Shown here one piece after another: positions 47,008-58,680 of a DNA stretch of 64,000 nt (within the stretch, counting starts at the first letter, position 1; each line of letters opens with the position of its first letter). The translations under genes were made by a program, and so were the position numbers. The notes beneath the pieces were generated by a model, which worked only from the letters and a program-made list of their open reading frames with translations, had not been told where the DNA came from and did not search any database. This DNA is from Isoetes taiwanensis (taxonomy: Eukaryota > Streptophyta > Lycopodiopsida > Isoetales > Isoetaceae), in assembly GCA_021234155.1 (NCBI GenBank), contig JAJEKV010000033.1:14699422-14763421 (forward strand), given 5' to 3'.

Positions 47008-47425
47008 ATAAACCCACATGGACGAGGGCTTGCCCCCCTAGGGGCAACCCAAAAAGAAGAAGAGAAAATGCTCTTCATATCTTCAAAACCATGCTAAAAT
47101 GCAAAAATGAAAACTAGGGACTTTCTTAGTATACAAAGAGATTGATATGATATGAAATGCATTTTTTGGCTTCAAAATATCCCATCGTGGCAGCTTTTTA
47201 GCAAATATAGAAAATATGCATTTAGCTGCCTTTGCATACTATACAAGCCTTGGAAAATACAATAGTTTTTTCGAATGGCTTATTGGTTGGAGTTTATAAT
47301 TTTCTAAAGACCTATAATATTGGGTCGACTAAAATATTAGGGCTTTTTCCAGCAAACATGGTGGCGCCAAAACGGTCGCCCACAAGGGCATAGCCAGATC
47401 GATGGGTTTTGCTTGAGATCGATGG

Positions 47426-47645
47426 TAAGAGAGATGATGATCTATTGCAGTCTAAGCTATGGCCTCTGAAGGTATGATCTTGCTTCAAGGCTTATGTTAT
47501 GAAGCAGATCGGTTTGCAGTTTGATAGTAACGTAGAGCATCAAGAAATATCGATGCTTATTGCTTGTTTTAGAGCCAACTTTGCTTGTGGCAGCTGAAAA
47601 ATATGCAAGATAGATATGCATATACAGGTTTACAAACTAGGTGCG
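47426..47645. other. Junction segment between arm B and copy C
   Basis: About 220 bp with no match elsewhere in the window. If arm A continues upstream of element 1, this sequence should reappear there, reverse-complemented, outside the window. Confidence 0.5.
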
Positions 47646-48769
47646 GTCACTTTCTAGGCTCCATTATTCAGAGAGGCGTGGTTGCAAGACCATCGAAGTT
47701 CCCATATGCACTCTCCATGTTCAATGCTCCAGTGTAATATCTCAATGGCATCAGGACTTACCTTGGGCACTATAGTTGGAATCATTGTTCTCACTACAAA
47801 GCACAATGGTCGAAACGAAATGGCTACATTTCAAATTATCTCCTCTCGGGTCACAGCCGAGGTTTCCACATGCCTCTTGCATTCATCTCTTAGGATCAAT
47901 ACAACTTAGCTCCTTGCTAAGCTCTATTGCACAAAGAGATGAATGCACGGTGAATTCTTGGAAATCTTGTTGTAAGAGTGGATCATGTATCTTGTGAATC
48001 TGCTTCATTTTGATGGGCTCTTGAATAGTCCGACGTCGTTTGACCCTTCAAGACGTAAAGATCCCTTGAGCAAGATTTTGCAGCATGCTAAGAGACAAAC
48101 GGCGCCGAGTTTAATAAGCCCATTGAAGGTTGCGGTGTTCTCGAGGCACTAAGGCCTGATTGCGCCTAAATTTAAGAAACTCTTGAACCTTAGATGGTTC
48201 TCAAATTATTATGTAATTTTGCGCAAGTGAAAATAACAAATGAAGAGAGATACAAATGAAATGACAAAATTTATTGTTTTATTCACAAGTTGTTTATTCT
48301 TCCACGTCTGTTAGATACTGCCATCGACACTGGAGAGTCAACTGGATCAAGACATGTGGTTAATTCCTCGACAAAACTTGTTGTATTGATGGGAGCAAGA
48401 TCACCCACCCCTCTGTGTCAAATTCTTCGTTTTCTTGGCTACCGTTGGATTGATCCAAGAATATGTTTTCTAGGTCATCTTTGTCGCTGACTTAAATTGG
48501 TGCATTGAATGTCTCAGGCCAACGTGGATCCAAAGCAAGTACTAACAAGGTTTGGAGGTGTTGGCCTTCTGTTGCTTCATCTGGCTATTTCAATTGTCTT
48601 GGCCATTCCTTTCTCGCCCATGCTACACCTTTCGACCCTAGCCCACCCTCTGATTGGTACGTTGGCGCAGCAAGAGGGATGGTGTAGTTGATTTCTTCTG
48701 CTTCGTGCTCCCCTGGTTGTCCCTTGTCTTTTTTTGCTATTATTCTTCGTTTTGCGTATCACATCTAAT

Positions 48770-48885
48770 CTTTGTTTTGGTGTGTTATGAGAGATCTTGT
48801 TTTTTTGTGGTCAAAATAATAATTCGAAAAACATGAATGACATGAACCATTAAGCATACAGCTCCCATAACACACCAAAACAAAG
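48770..48885. repeat. Hairpin element with 20-bp terminal inverted repeats (copy C)
   Basis: Exact inverted 20-mers at 48770-48789 and 48866-48885, the equivalent of 40779-40895 in arm B. Confidence 0.65.
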
Positions 48886-49576
48886 TACAAAGTACAAGGC
48901 GGCCAATTTCTTTATTTTCTTTAAGTATATTCCTTTTTTAGTAAATTTGTGAAATTCGTCTATTTTATTTCTTTAACACGCTTCCTTTCAACTTGATGAG
49001 CAACTTGATGAGCAATATATGAAGCATTTCATTTACCAAAGCATGAAATACATGATAGTGTTTTTATTGAAATCCCTTCTAAGAAATTAGAAACGGGCTT
49101 TGTATGATTGGTCATCCTTGAGAATTATTGTTGGAATTGTTGTCATGCCATATTGATAATTAATAATTGAACAGAGGGAGTCGTGCGGCGTGAAGCATCC
49201 GCCCGGGTAAAGCTTTGAGAGATCGGCTTGTGGCTGGTCATCCGTGGTCGGATCGGATTTGGAAGCAATGTGATTTTGAGCATAGCCATAGCTTCATAAT
49301 CGATGTAGATGTATGTAAACAAATCTATAGTTGAAAAGCTCACTACATCGCCAAAGATATAAGAAATGCATATCATCTTGGTAGCTTCAAACATGCTTGT
49401 CAACTTACCATTCTAGGATGGATTGTAGTCAAGAAAATTGTTGTGAAATCACAGCTTTAGAACATCTCTTCCATAGACCGTAAGATTTGGAAACAGAGCA
49501 CGATAAGAAATAGCAACAAAGAAAATAAACTATTTACCTCAAACATACCTTAACATGAGCAAGCAAGAACCCGAAC

Positions 49577-49581
49577 TTCTA
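49577..49581. repeat. Target-site duplication TTCTA (left copy, gypsy element 2)
   Basis: TTCTA directly precedes the TGTTAG start and follows the AAACA end (58676-58680). Arm B near 41600 has a single TTCTA at the same place in otherwise matching sequence, an empty-site control. Confidence 0.95.
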
Positions 49582-50159
49582 TGTTAGTCCCGTGCCTCCC
49601 CGGCATGTGACTATTCATGCATATACGACGGACCAGGTCAAGCTCAAGGATCCGCGAATCAACCACGGGTCAGCCATCCAAGGCCCCCCAGAAGACCAAG
49701 CAGCCTATCAAGAGGCGCCGCCGACAAGTGATGGGTCACGTCACGGGCCAGGCCGGCCGGGCAAGTGATTCTAGGCACTTCAAGAGGCACCGCCAACATT
49801 CCTCGCAGAATCAGGCCTCCTTCCGTGAGTCGGCACCGAGATCAGGTCGAGTGTCTATATTGGACCAAAGGCCATTGTACTATATATATGACTAGAACTA
49901 GCACATGGGTTTTGAGATGAGTTTTGAGTCTTGTCTCTCTTCAATCTTCTCGGACATGTAGAGCTCATGTATGTTCATCATTGATATCAAGGAAGCTTAT
50001 CATTTTCCTCTCAATCGTTCTCTCTTGTTTCGTTTTCTTCTTCTTGTTGTTTTCTTGCAAATCCCGCGGACATAGTCCCCCGGATTCTCCCTGTTAGATC
50101 CAAGGGTCCTCACCGAGGGGCTGTCTTTGCAGAGTTCCCGAACCTGCACCCCAAAAACA
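49582..50159 (+). repeat. Gypsy element 2, 5' LTR
   Basis: About 578 bp, TGTTAG to AAACA. TATA box (TATATATA) at 49881-49888. It matches the 3' LTR at 58110-58675 closely in AT-rich parts (for example around the TATA box) and irregularly in GC-rich parts. Confidence 0.9.
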
Positions 50160-50206
50160 CCGCCGCCACGCTGCCGGGTTGCGATTCGATTTTTCTTTCT
50201 TCACGC

Positions 50207-52000
50207 CATGTCCGTCCGAAACTTCACGCCGAGCAAGAACTTCTTTTCCTGTGACGGGCGCCTCGCTTTGAGCGCCATCATCGGAAGGGAAGCCGTTCGT
50301 GACATGTATGGATCCGCTTATGACATTGAGGGAGGCCACATTCGGCCTAGGGCTCGGGCCGGCGCCACCCACTCCTCGTGGTCATGTCTCGGCCCAAATT
50401 CCCCACCCAAGCGTGCAAACATTGCTCATGACCTCGCCTCCTCATCACTATCGAGCTCTATCCGCTCCACCGCCAACCTTACTTTCATACCCCGTAACAT
50501 GCCTTCATCCATCGGGTCTTCCGCCATACCGGGCCTTCACAACCATCATCTCCTACGGGTGGACGGGGATATCCACATGTCTCTTTTGCTCCTCCCCAAG
50601 AATTTTCTTTCCCCACATTTCCCACCACTCTTCCTCTTTACAACCTTATCGACCTCAAAACCAATGATCGACACCTCCCAAGATTCTCCCCTCAAAGAAC
50701 CCCTTCAGCAGGTTTTTCGTGCACCATACCACCTCCAACTCCACCTCAATATCCTCACTATCCTGTTCCCCGCCCAGCCCAAAGACTTTTACCTCTACCT
50801 TTCGGACCCTTAAGCCGACTTATCCCACCTTTGGCAACACGAAAGGCAAACCTTTAGACCAAAGTGCTCGTGCCCACATGGAAGAATTTGAGGCTCGCTG
50901 TCCCGCATGGTCATGCGCAACCTCAACCGACATTCCACATCTTTTTCCACCACATTGCGTGGCTCCCTCATCAATGGCTCATGTCCAACAAAAGCCACCG
51001 GAAACAAGATTGGTCCGAAATGAAAACCGCTTTTTTTTCTCACTATGGGACCACGGATGATGATCAACTTCATCTCAAGCAACTCAATGACCTTCAACAA
51101 GAGCCCACGGAGTCCGCCTCGGATTTTTTGCACCGCCTTCACATTCTCGCCAGCAAACTCAAGGAGTACCCCACACAGAGCCAGATCTTGGTCTGGTTTC
51201 TCCAAGGACTTCCTCCGCCTATCGGACTCATGGATCAATACCGCACCAAGACTTTGGAGCGGGCTATCGATCTTGTCAATCACTCACCAATGTTTCCTCC
51301 CCGTGGCGTGGCTCTTCAGAGCTCCTTTCATTCCACCCGCCATGGTTCCCCGTGATCATTGTTCAACCTCAACACGCCAATCATAGCCGCATCGATCCGT
51401 GCCATATCGCAGAAATATCAAGGCCACTTGGCTAATGAGTGTAACTCCACCAATGGCCCGCCATTGTAAACGCCGCAACATGTGCAATCATGCCACGGAA
51501 GAATGCACTCGCACTCATCCTACACCTTTCCGCAACAAGATGGTTTATCAAGTGCAAACAACACCTCAAGACTAATCGCCATATCAGCAGCCCACCACCG
51601 CAGCGCAACCCAATCAACTCTATCAGCAATCAGGAGCAACAACGGGACCCAACACACGTTCTCCTTTTGATCCTTCAAAGCTCGCTTGTTATCACCGCCA
51701 AGAATGGGGTCATACCACCACGGGCGTGTCCTCAACTCCCCCAAGTTCAAAAGTGCGTTTCTCGCACCAATCGACCACATCGATCCGCCTCACGCTTACC
51801 AACTCGATTGCTAATGGCAAACAAGGCCCACGCCCAGTTCTTCTTGAAGCCACCTCGCGCCTCAAAGAATCACGCTATCAACCAGCTCCTGCCAATCAAC
51901 CTCAGATGGATCAACAAGCACAGGAAGAAATTTTTCAGGCTCTTAATCCTCCAGTCCAGCCATCAAATTGGGTTGGTTTGGTTTCACGCCGCACTGTATG
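50207..52000 (+). pseudogene. gag: Gypsy element 2 gag
   Basis: Probable start at the ATG at 50207 (MSVRNFTPS). A capsid domain typical of plant gypsy elements is open at 50864-51355 (WSEMKTAFFSHYGTTDDDQL, then LNDLQQEPTESASDFLHRLH). A Cys/His cluster resembling a nucleocapsid zinc finger (CKRRNMCNHATEEC) follows near 51465-51510. The frame moves repeatedly, so no full-length protein is encoded as read. The boundary with protease is not sharp. Confidence 0.75.
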
Positions 52001-52479
52001 CCACGCCCCTTAACCATTATTCCTAATGGCACGCAACCCGCCTTTGCAAATAGCCGACGCCATTCCTCATGCGTAAGACAAAAGGTCCATTTTGCACCGG
52101 ACTTGAGAAACTCATGCCTAATGTCATGCCTAAAGTTCGCCAAAGAATTTTGAACCTCATGCAAGTCGGGCCAAGGCCGCGACGCTGGCTAATGTCCATG
52201 CCACCACGAGAGCTCAACAACGACAAGACGCACCTTCCACGTCTCAACCTCCACGCTCTCAGACATATCCCAATATCGCTGCGGAGGTTGACCTACTCAA
52301 AGAAGTTGCTGCTTCCTTACCACGCACTCCCGCACCTGTGGATCCAGCCGATCCTTTTTCTCATGTGCCTCTGGAACTCCAAGAGGAGCTAGCAAAAATC
52401 AAAATTCCTTTAAGCTTGGCCACAATTTTGAAACTCGGTCTCCGCTCAAGGACCAGTTACCACTCCCCCGACCGCTTTG

Positions 52480-55400
52480 GTTGGGGTGTTGCTACCTCTA
52501 CTCCCACGGTCCATGCCACTTGGGCAATCAACAAGTCAATCATGTTCAAATTGACGGAGGTAGCGCTGTCAATCTCATCACGGATAAACTCCGCAAACAA
52601 ATGGGCATCAAACAACTCTATCGTGCCCCATATGACATCAAATTGGCCAATGGCCATATCACGAGACCTCAAGGCGTCACGCCTCTTCTTCACATCAACA
52701 TAGGTGATCTCGTGATTACCCTTGGAATTTGGTGTTTGGAAGGCCGGAGAAGATCCGTGTGATTATGAAATGTTGGTCGGCAGACCTTTTCTCCGCAAAG
52801 CCAAGAGCATTCATTACCGGGCCACGGACGTTAGTCATCACCGATGGTCACCTCAATGCCACCATGGACTTGGAAACAGTAAAATCATTTCCGCCGACAA
52901 TGCCGAACCCTCTCCCGGACACCGACTCGGAGGACGCCTTTAATATTTATCGTTCAGCTCCACCGCGAACCGCCATGTCATCCTACCCGAAAAGTATGCC
53001 GATCCTTGGGGAGAAATGACTTTGATCGTGACCAGGTGGTGGCTGCTTTTGTTTGACCCTTACCGCTCCTTGCAATCGAATCCAACGTGTTGATCACTTT
53101 TCGACGTTGAACCTCCCGCAGCCCCGTGGAAGTACACGCCGCCATGAAGCAACCTCTCGCTTGAGGAAACTCAAAGAACCTCTCTTTTTCACCACGCAGC
53201 CACGCATCCTCGTTATGCTTCAACCTCCCCGCCATATTGTCCGTGACATGGAAGTTATCCCCCATATTCGCACTCTCGACGTAGAGATTGTGGACGAGGG
53301 CAACAATCACCGTCCGGATTGCCGCCAATCTTCCGACACCCTATCGTGAATAGGCCGCCACGCTTTTCAAAAGTTCAAACACATTTTTGCCCGAGCTACG
53401 AGATCTTCGGGGATCAACAAAACCTTGGGGAACTCACCATTCCTACCAAGTCCGATGCACCAGCCTAGCAACGACAGCACGGGCCAACCCCAATTACCGC
53501 GGATCGCGCCAAGGCGTAAATTGACAAACTCCCTTGCCGCAGTTTGTTCTATGAGGTCAAACATTCTCGAGTGGGTGAGCCCCATCGCCATTGCACTCAA
53601 ACACAATGGTAAGATCCGCTTGTGTGGACTACCGAAAAACTCAATCAAAGCCACGGAGCGTGATCATTTTCCCCTTCCCTTCACGCACTGTGTTCCCGAA
53701 GAGGTTGCCGGACATGAGATGTACTCCTTCATGGATGGTTTTTCTGGCTACAATCAGATCTCAATCAAAGAATCCGATCAACTCAAGACTACCTTCACCA
53801 CCCGCGGGGCACTTTTGCCTACAAGGTGGTTCTTTTGGATTATCAAACTCTCCATCCACGCTTTCAACGATCATGCTCTCGCTTTTTTTCATGATTTTAT
53901 GAAGGAAAATCCTTCTTGCAAATTTTTCAAGATGACTTCTCGCCATGTTCCATGGCTGACCATTTGATAAATTGGAACTCGCTCTTTCGAAAAATGTGAT
54001 GAGTCCGCATTAGTCTCAATCCCGAGAAATGCACCTTTTAAGGCCACTTCCGTGTGTTCTGTTGGGACATGTGGTCGCAAGAAAGCGTGTATCACCACGG
54101 ATCCCGCTAAAATCAGTCAGGCGGTGCTCCGTGCTCAAGCACCAGCCAATATCAAGGAAACACGCTCTTTCTTGGGTAAGGTCAATTATTACTCCACCTT
54201 CATTCCTCGACTCAGACCATTGCAGATCCCATTCATAAACTCACGGGTGATGAATCCCACCGGGCTTGGAATTCCCAAAGCGGATGTCGCTTTCCAACAA
54301 GTTGAAGTTTTTGCTTACTCAGCCCCGTTCTTGTTCCCCTCAATGGGACAAGCCCTTTCATGTTCATGTTGATGTCTCGCGTTTGCTATTGAGCTGTTTT
54401 TTCAAGAATATGATGCGCATTAACCGACAAACCAAACCACTACGCCCAGCCGGAACTCAATTCTCTGAACGCAACTACTCGCCACGAGCGAGAAGCCTTG
54501 GGTTTAATTTTTCAAGGCCCAACGCTTCCGTCACTATCTTTTGGGCAGTCAAATCAAATTCTTTTGTTGACCACCGTGCACTTTTTTACTTGATCAACAA
54601 ATCCACGCCCACGGGCCGCATTGCTTGTTGGGTCCTCCTTCCGCAAGAATTTGCACCTTTGAAATTGTTCACAAGGCCGGCAAATCTCATGTTGTCCCGG
54701 ATTATCTTTCACGATCCACATAAAGATGATCCCTCCCACGGAGTCTCGGGACGCCTTTCCTCGACGCCAACTCTTTTCCTCGGGTAACGGCAACACCTCA
54801 TTGGTTTCATGACTTTCAGCCAGTATCTCCTCACAGCGCTTCTTCCACCAATGGACGCCACGCCTTCCAAATAAGCGACAATCCCGGCCGCCATCAATTT
54901 CTCCGCGAGGTCCGCGGACTACACCATGGTTGCGTGTGCCATCTTTACAAAAGGGTAAGGATACAATCCTTCGACGGTTCTCCCTCATGAGGTCCCGTGA
55001 TATTGTTCGAGAAGCCCATGAAGGGCTCGGTGGTGGTCATTTTCATGGAGACACCACGCGACGCAAAATCCTTCTTGCTGGTTATTTTTGGCCCACGCTT
55101 CAAAGACGCCACCACCCACGCTCAAGACGCGGTGATGCTTGCCGCGGTGGGGACCGCCCACGGCCCGCGGACGCTCTTTCCTTTGACGCCGGGTTGCCAC
55201 GCCTACTTCCCTTCAAGAAATGGGGAATGGATTTTGTGGGACCCATCGATCCTCCCGCTGCAAGACACCCGCGTTCGCTTACATTCCGTTCTCACCGACC
55301 ACGCTTACCAAATGGGCGGAAGCTTGCGCCTTCCGCATAACACCGCTGCCAAAGACAGCCAAAGTCATCTATCAACAAATCATCACGCTGATTCGGCCGC

Positions 55401-56119
55401 CTCTACCTGGTCGGGTGATCGTGGTGTCCATTTTATCAATCACACCATCAAGGAGTCGACGGATTATCTCCCCGATACATCATCACAAGAGCACACCTTA
55501 CTATCCTTGAGGGAATGGTTTGGCCGAAAGCACCAACAAAACTCCGTCACAATTCTCAAGAAAATTTGTGATGCTTTCGCGACCGATTGGCAAAACAAAC
55601 TTCCTAATCGCTCTTTGGGCTTATAATACTTGTTTCAAAATAGCTACGGGTCACACTCCTTTCAAATTGGTTTATGGTCAAGAAGCTCTCATGCCTTTTG
55701 AGTACATTCTCCCCACTCTCCGCTTTTCAAACCGGCACGCTTCATAATCCTTTCTTGACTCAAAGAAAGGGTTTATCAATTGGAACAGCTTTGGATGAAC
55801 TTAGAAGAGATGCTTATATTCGTGTTCTTCATGGACAACAGTTGCAAAAAATCCTTACATGACAAACGGTGAAGACAAAAACATTCAACTTAAGGAGATT
55901 TGGTTCTTCTTTATGATTCTCGAGACAAAACTTTTCCTGTAAACTTAAGTTTCGCTATTTGGCCCTTATCAAATTGTTCAAGTGGTTCGATCTACCGCTT
56001 TTTCAATGGCTCGAAGTTAGATGGCACTCCATTACCTACATCGTTAATGGGCTCTTCAAAACATTTTCATACAAATGTAAAGTGCACATCCACAAAATGA
56101 TGCCGCTCTGCACACGCAC
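52480..56119 (+). pseudogene. pol: Gypsy element 2 pol: protease, RT, RNase H, integrase
   Basis: Aspartic protease with QIDGGSAVNLIT (catalytic Asp 52553-52555; DGG in place of D-S/T-G, as in several plant gypsy lineages). RT with MDGFSGYNQISIKES near 53730-53770; RNase H near 54350-54600; integrase zinc region and core from about 55000, with KWGMDF-type sequence split by frameshifts. The uninterrupted copia target GCGGAAGCTTGCG is at 55308-55320. The C-terminus matches 8000-8413 of element 1. It is broken by many indels; several lie at CTG/CAG positions where element 1 is intact. Confidence 0.85.
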
Positions 56120-56284
56120 ACAACAGATAGTGACTAAACCAAATGCATATTTATATTATAGGTGGAATTGTTTTACAAAATGTGGGCGCAGCAAATTTAT
56201 TTTTCGCTTATGGGCAACCGCCCTATATACAAAAAAAAGTTCGTGAGCCCTATCTACTAAGTCCTAAGAAAAAACCCCTACTCC

Positions 56285-56536
56285 CGGGTTTGTTTTAGGT
56301 GATGCGCAGGATGTGGTAGAGGTTCTCGCCAGATCCCAAATAAGGTGCGTAACCACCTCCATCCCGCTGGTCTTCGGGTCGGGATGTTCAGCCATCCCGC
56401 ACACCAGCCCGCTCCATTCTCACGCCACGATTGTGGCAGCCAGAGGTCCGCATAATTCATCTTCTTGGGTAATCCACTCGACAGCCGTGGGCATAGTGCG
56501 CCCCTCGCTCAAACCAGCAGCCATCTTGAAAGCCAT
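56285..56536 (-). pseudogene. Antisense ORF relic, gypsy element 2
   Basis: ATG at 56536 opens MAFKMAAGLSEGRTMPTAVEW, and the frame then shifts. Further pieces (GWCAG, EHPDP, GMEVV) match the antisense ORF of element 1 (8552-8818) in order. Confidence 0.5.
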
Positions 56537-56562
56537 CGGATGCCTTCGTTTACTCCGGTTCG

Positions 56563-56608
56563 CCTTTATATAGCCAACTGAGGAACTCCTTGTCGACGTG
56601 GGACCAAT
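56563..56608 (-). promoter_or_regulatory. Putative antisense promoter, gypsy element 2
   Basis: Minus-strand order: inverted CCAAT (56604-56608), CCACGTC (56595-56601), CTATATAAAGG (56573-56563), then the ATG about 27 bp on. Same layout as element 1 (8846-8890). Confidence 0.5.
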
Positions 56609-57068
56609 CACATAAATCGCTAACGTGTTTGCAATGCAAGGTCAAGTTTCTAAATGAGAATCTTTTTCTCCGCCGCATATCTAGCCATGGTACCTTCCTC
56701 GACACATTCCTTTTAATGATATCCCACTTCGAAGTTGCCGCGATTGAATGCCATTTCTTCTTTCACGCTTCGGACATTAATGTGTGTCCTTTGCCCAATT
56801 GTCACATCCCATCATTCTCTCACGCCTCATCTCCACCGCTCATTCCTTCTCCATTTGTTGTTTGGGGACTTAGCCACATTTTTGCCCTCAAATCGCCTCC
56901 TTGGCATCTTTTCGACACACGGCACCATCAACGGTTTGCGGCTTCCTTTATCATGCCCCTTCGCCCACCTTTGCGCCGCCCTAAACCTTTTCGCCTCTCC
57001 TCAAGGCCGTCTTTTGTTTCTGCTCCCGCCTTCTTCAAACAGTTCCTTCTATTCGACGCTTTTTCGCC

Positions 57069-58085
57069 ATGGCTGCCCCTTAAACTTTCTACACTTCAAG
57101 CTTCGCCTCCAAGGGATGCTCTTTTCGGTTCGTGTCTTTCTCGACGCCCACCTTCGAGAGGCCCTTGTTGGTCCGAAATGGAAGTGGCGGAACGCCACAA
57201 GCTTTACGCTAATTTTCACAAATGGAGCTCCCGCCCCAAATCCAACCGCGAATTGCAGCTAGCTTCATCGCACACATCGCCACCAACAGCCTGGGAAGGA
57301 TTTGCTACGGTGGTCGATGGCACCACCATTTTACTTACTCAAAGATTTGATTTCTGAGGTATTCCACATCCCTTTGCAAAAACCTTCTCGTCTCTTGGGC
57401 CGCTTTTACAGACATGGACGCCACTCGATTTGGCGCAATTGCTTATCAAGCCAACCAAAGATCGCCTCACAAATATTGCCAAACCTCATGAGACTTTTGT
57501 GAAGTTTTCGTGGCGAAAATTGCTTGGGCATTCCATTAAGAACACCCACATCAATAAGCCGCTTTATAATATGGTCATCACCGCCATTCACTCCACTGCA
57601 TGTCGATTGGCCTCAAATTTTATTCACCGCCTTCTTCAAGAAGTAGACCGTGACGGGCTACCCCTCATCCATCCTCGAAATTTCCGTGGGTGGCCATCTT
57701 CGTGCCCTCATTAGTCATTATCTTCCAGTTTTTGAGAGCCCTTCCATTTCCCATACCTCCACTCTCGCCTCAGATTCCTGGTGGTCAATCTTTCACAGAA
57801 TCCGAATGCCAATGGCTGTAAGGTTTTCTCGGGGCCTTCAAACTTGCCTTCTCATGGAGTGCCAGTTTGTTCCTTCGGCTGCCCATGCTGCCCTGGAAGA
57901 CATGGTGCGCTCTCAATTTCTCATTGACGCCGATCCCGCCTTTGGGCTCAACACTCCTCCTGCTCTTCAAAAACGCCAAGATCTCATTAGCAGCTACTAT
58001 AATGGTGTTCGCCCTCACCCCGTGGAGGATCATTTTTCGATCGAGGGCTTCTAGCCTCGAGACACTTCCTCCTTTTTCTTCACCC
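57069..58085 (+). pseudogene. Gypsy element 2 ORF3, internally deleted
   Basis: Begins at the ATG at 57069 equivalent to 9342, but TAA follows four codons later by frame change. The N-terminal domain (VVDGTTILLT; KNTHINKPLYN) and the C-terminal end (LLMECQFVPSAAHAALEDMV; HFSIEGF) are present. The coiled coil and everything equivalent to about 10050-12060 of element 1 is missing; the junction is near 57775. Confidence 0.7.
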
Positions 58086-58109
58086 CGAAAGTGTCGCTTT
58101 GGTGGGGAG

Positions 58110-58675
58110 TGTTAGTCCTGGCGGCCTCCCGGTACAGACTATTCATGCATACCGACGGACCAGGTCAAGCTCAAGGATCCAATCAACCACGGTCAGCCAT
58201 CCAAGGCCCCCAGTACAAGACCAAGCAGCATTTCTATCAAGAGGCGCGCCGACAAGTGATGGGGGTCACACCGCCTCGCGCCGGGCCAAACGTGATTCTA
58301 GGCACTTCAAGAGGCACCGCCAACATTCCTCAAGAATCGCCTCCTTCCGTGAGCGGCAGACCCAGATCACCGAGTGTCTATATTGGGCCAAAGGCCATTG
58401 TACTATATATATGACTAGAACTAGCACATGGGTTTTGAGATGAGTTTTGAGTCTTGTCTCTTCGCCTTTCCTCGACATGTAGAGCTCATGTATGTTCATC
58501 ATTGATATCAAGGAAGCTTATCATTTTCCTCTCAACGTTTCTCTCTTGTTCTTTCTTCTTCTTTGTTGTTTTCTTGCAAATCCCGCTGGACATAGTCCCC
58601 TGATTCTCCTTGCTAGATCCAAGGGTCCTCACAGAGGGTCTGCCTTTGCAGAGTTCCCAACCCGCACCCCAAACA
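58110..58675 (+). repeat. Gypsy element 2, 3' LTR
   Basis: 566 bp, TGTTAG to AAACA, TATA box at 58404-58411, preceded by the purine tract GGTGGGGAG (58101-58109) and followed by the TTCTA target copy (58676-58680). Confidence 0.9.
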
Positions 58676-58680
58676 TTCTA
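58676..58680. repeat. Target-site duplication TTCTA (right copy, gypsy element 2)
   Basis: Follows the LTR end; copy C then resumes with ATTGCTCTTTCC as in arm B. Confidence 0.95.

Larger units (their letters stand above)
38948..47425 (-). repeat. Arm B of the giant inverted repeat
   Basis: Reverse complement of arm A (12957-22664) over its whole length, with the same order of landmarks. It lacks ~660 bp around 42320 present in A (18014-18680) and C (59388-60048), and contains a 117-bp hairpin element at 40779-40895 shared with C. It carries uninterrupted versions of both gypsy insertion sites: GATGG at 47421-47425 (site of element 1 in A) and ACTTCTAATTG near 41598 (site of element 2 in C). 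Confidence 0.92.
49582..58675 (+). mobile_element. Ty3/gypsy LTR retrotransposon, element 2 (full length, ORF3 deletion)
   Basis: 9094 bp with both LTRs, gag, protease, RT, RNase H, integrase, antisense ORF relic and a shortened ORF3. It is collinear with element 1 and of the same family, but lacks about 2 kb of ORF3. Coding frames change dozens of times, whereas AT-rich LTR stretches are identical between its two ends, so many breaks may be consensus errors. No clear tRNA primer-binding site follows the 5' LTR. Confidence 0.93.

Noticed and set aside
50160-50185. tRNA primer-binding site for gypsy element 2
   Set aside because: No clear TGG-starting tRNA complement follows the LTR end; the GC-rich sequence here may also be unreliable.
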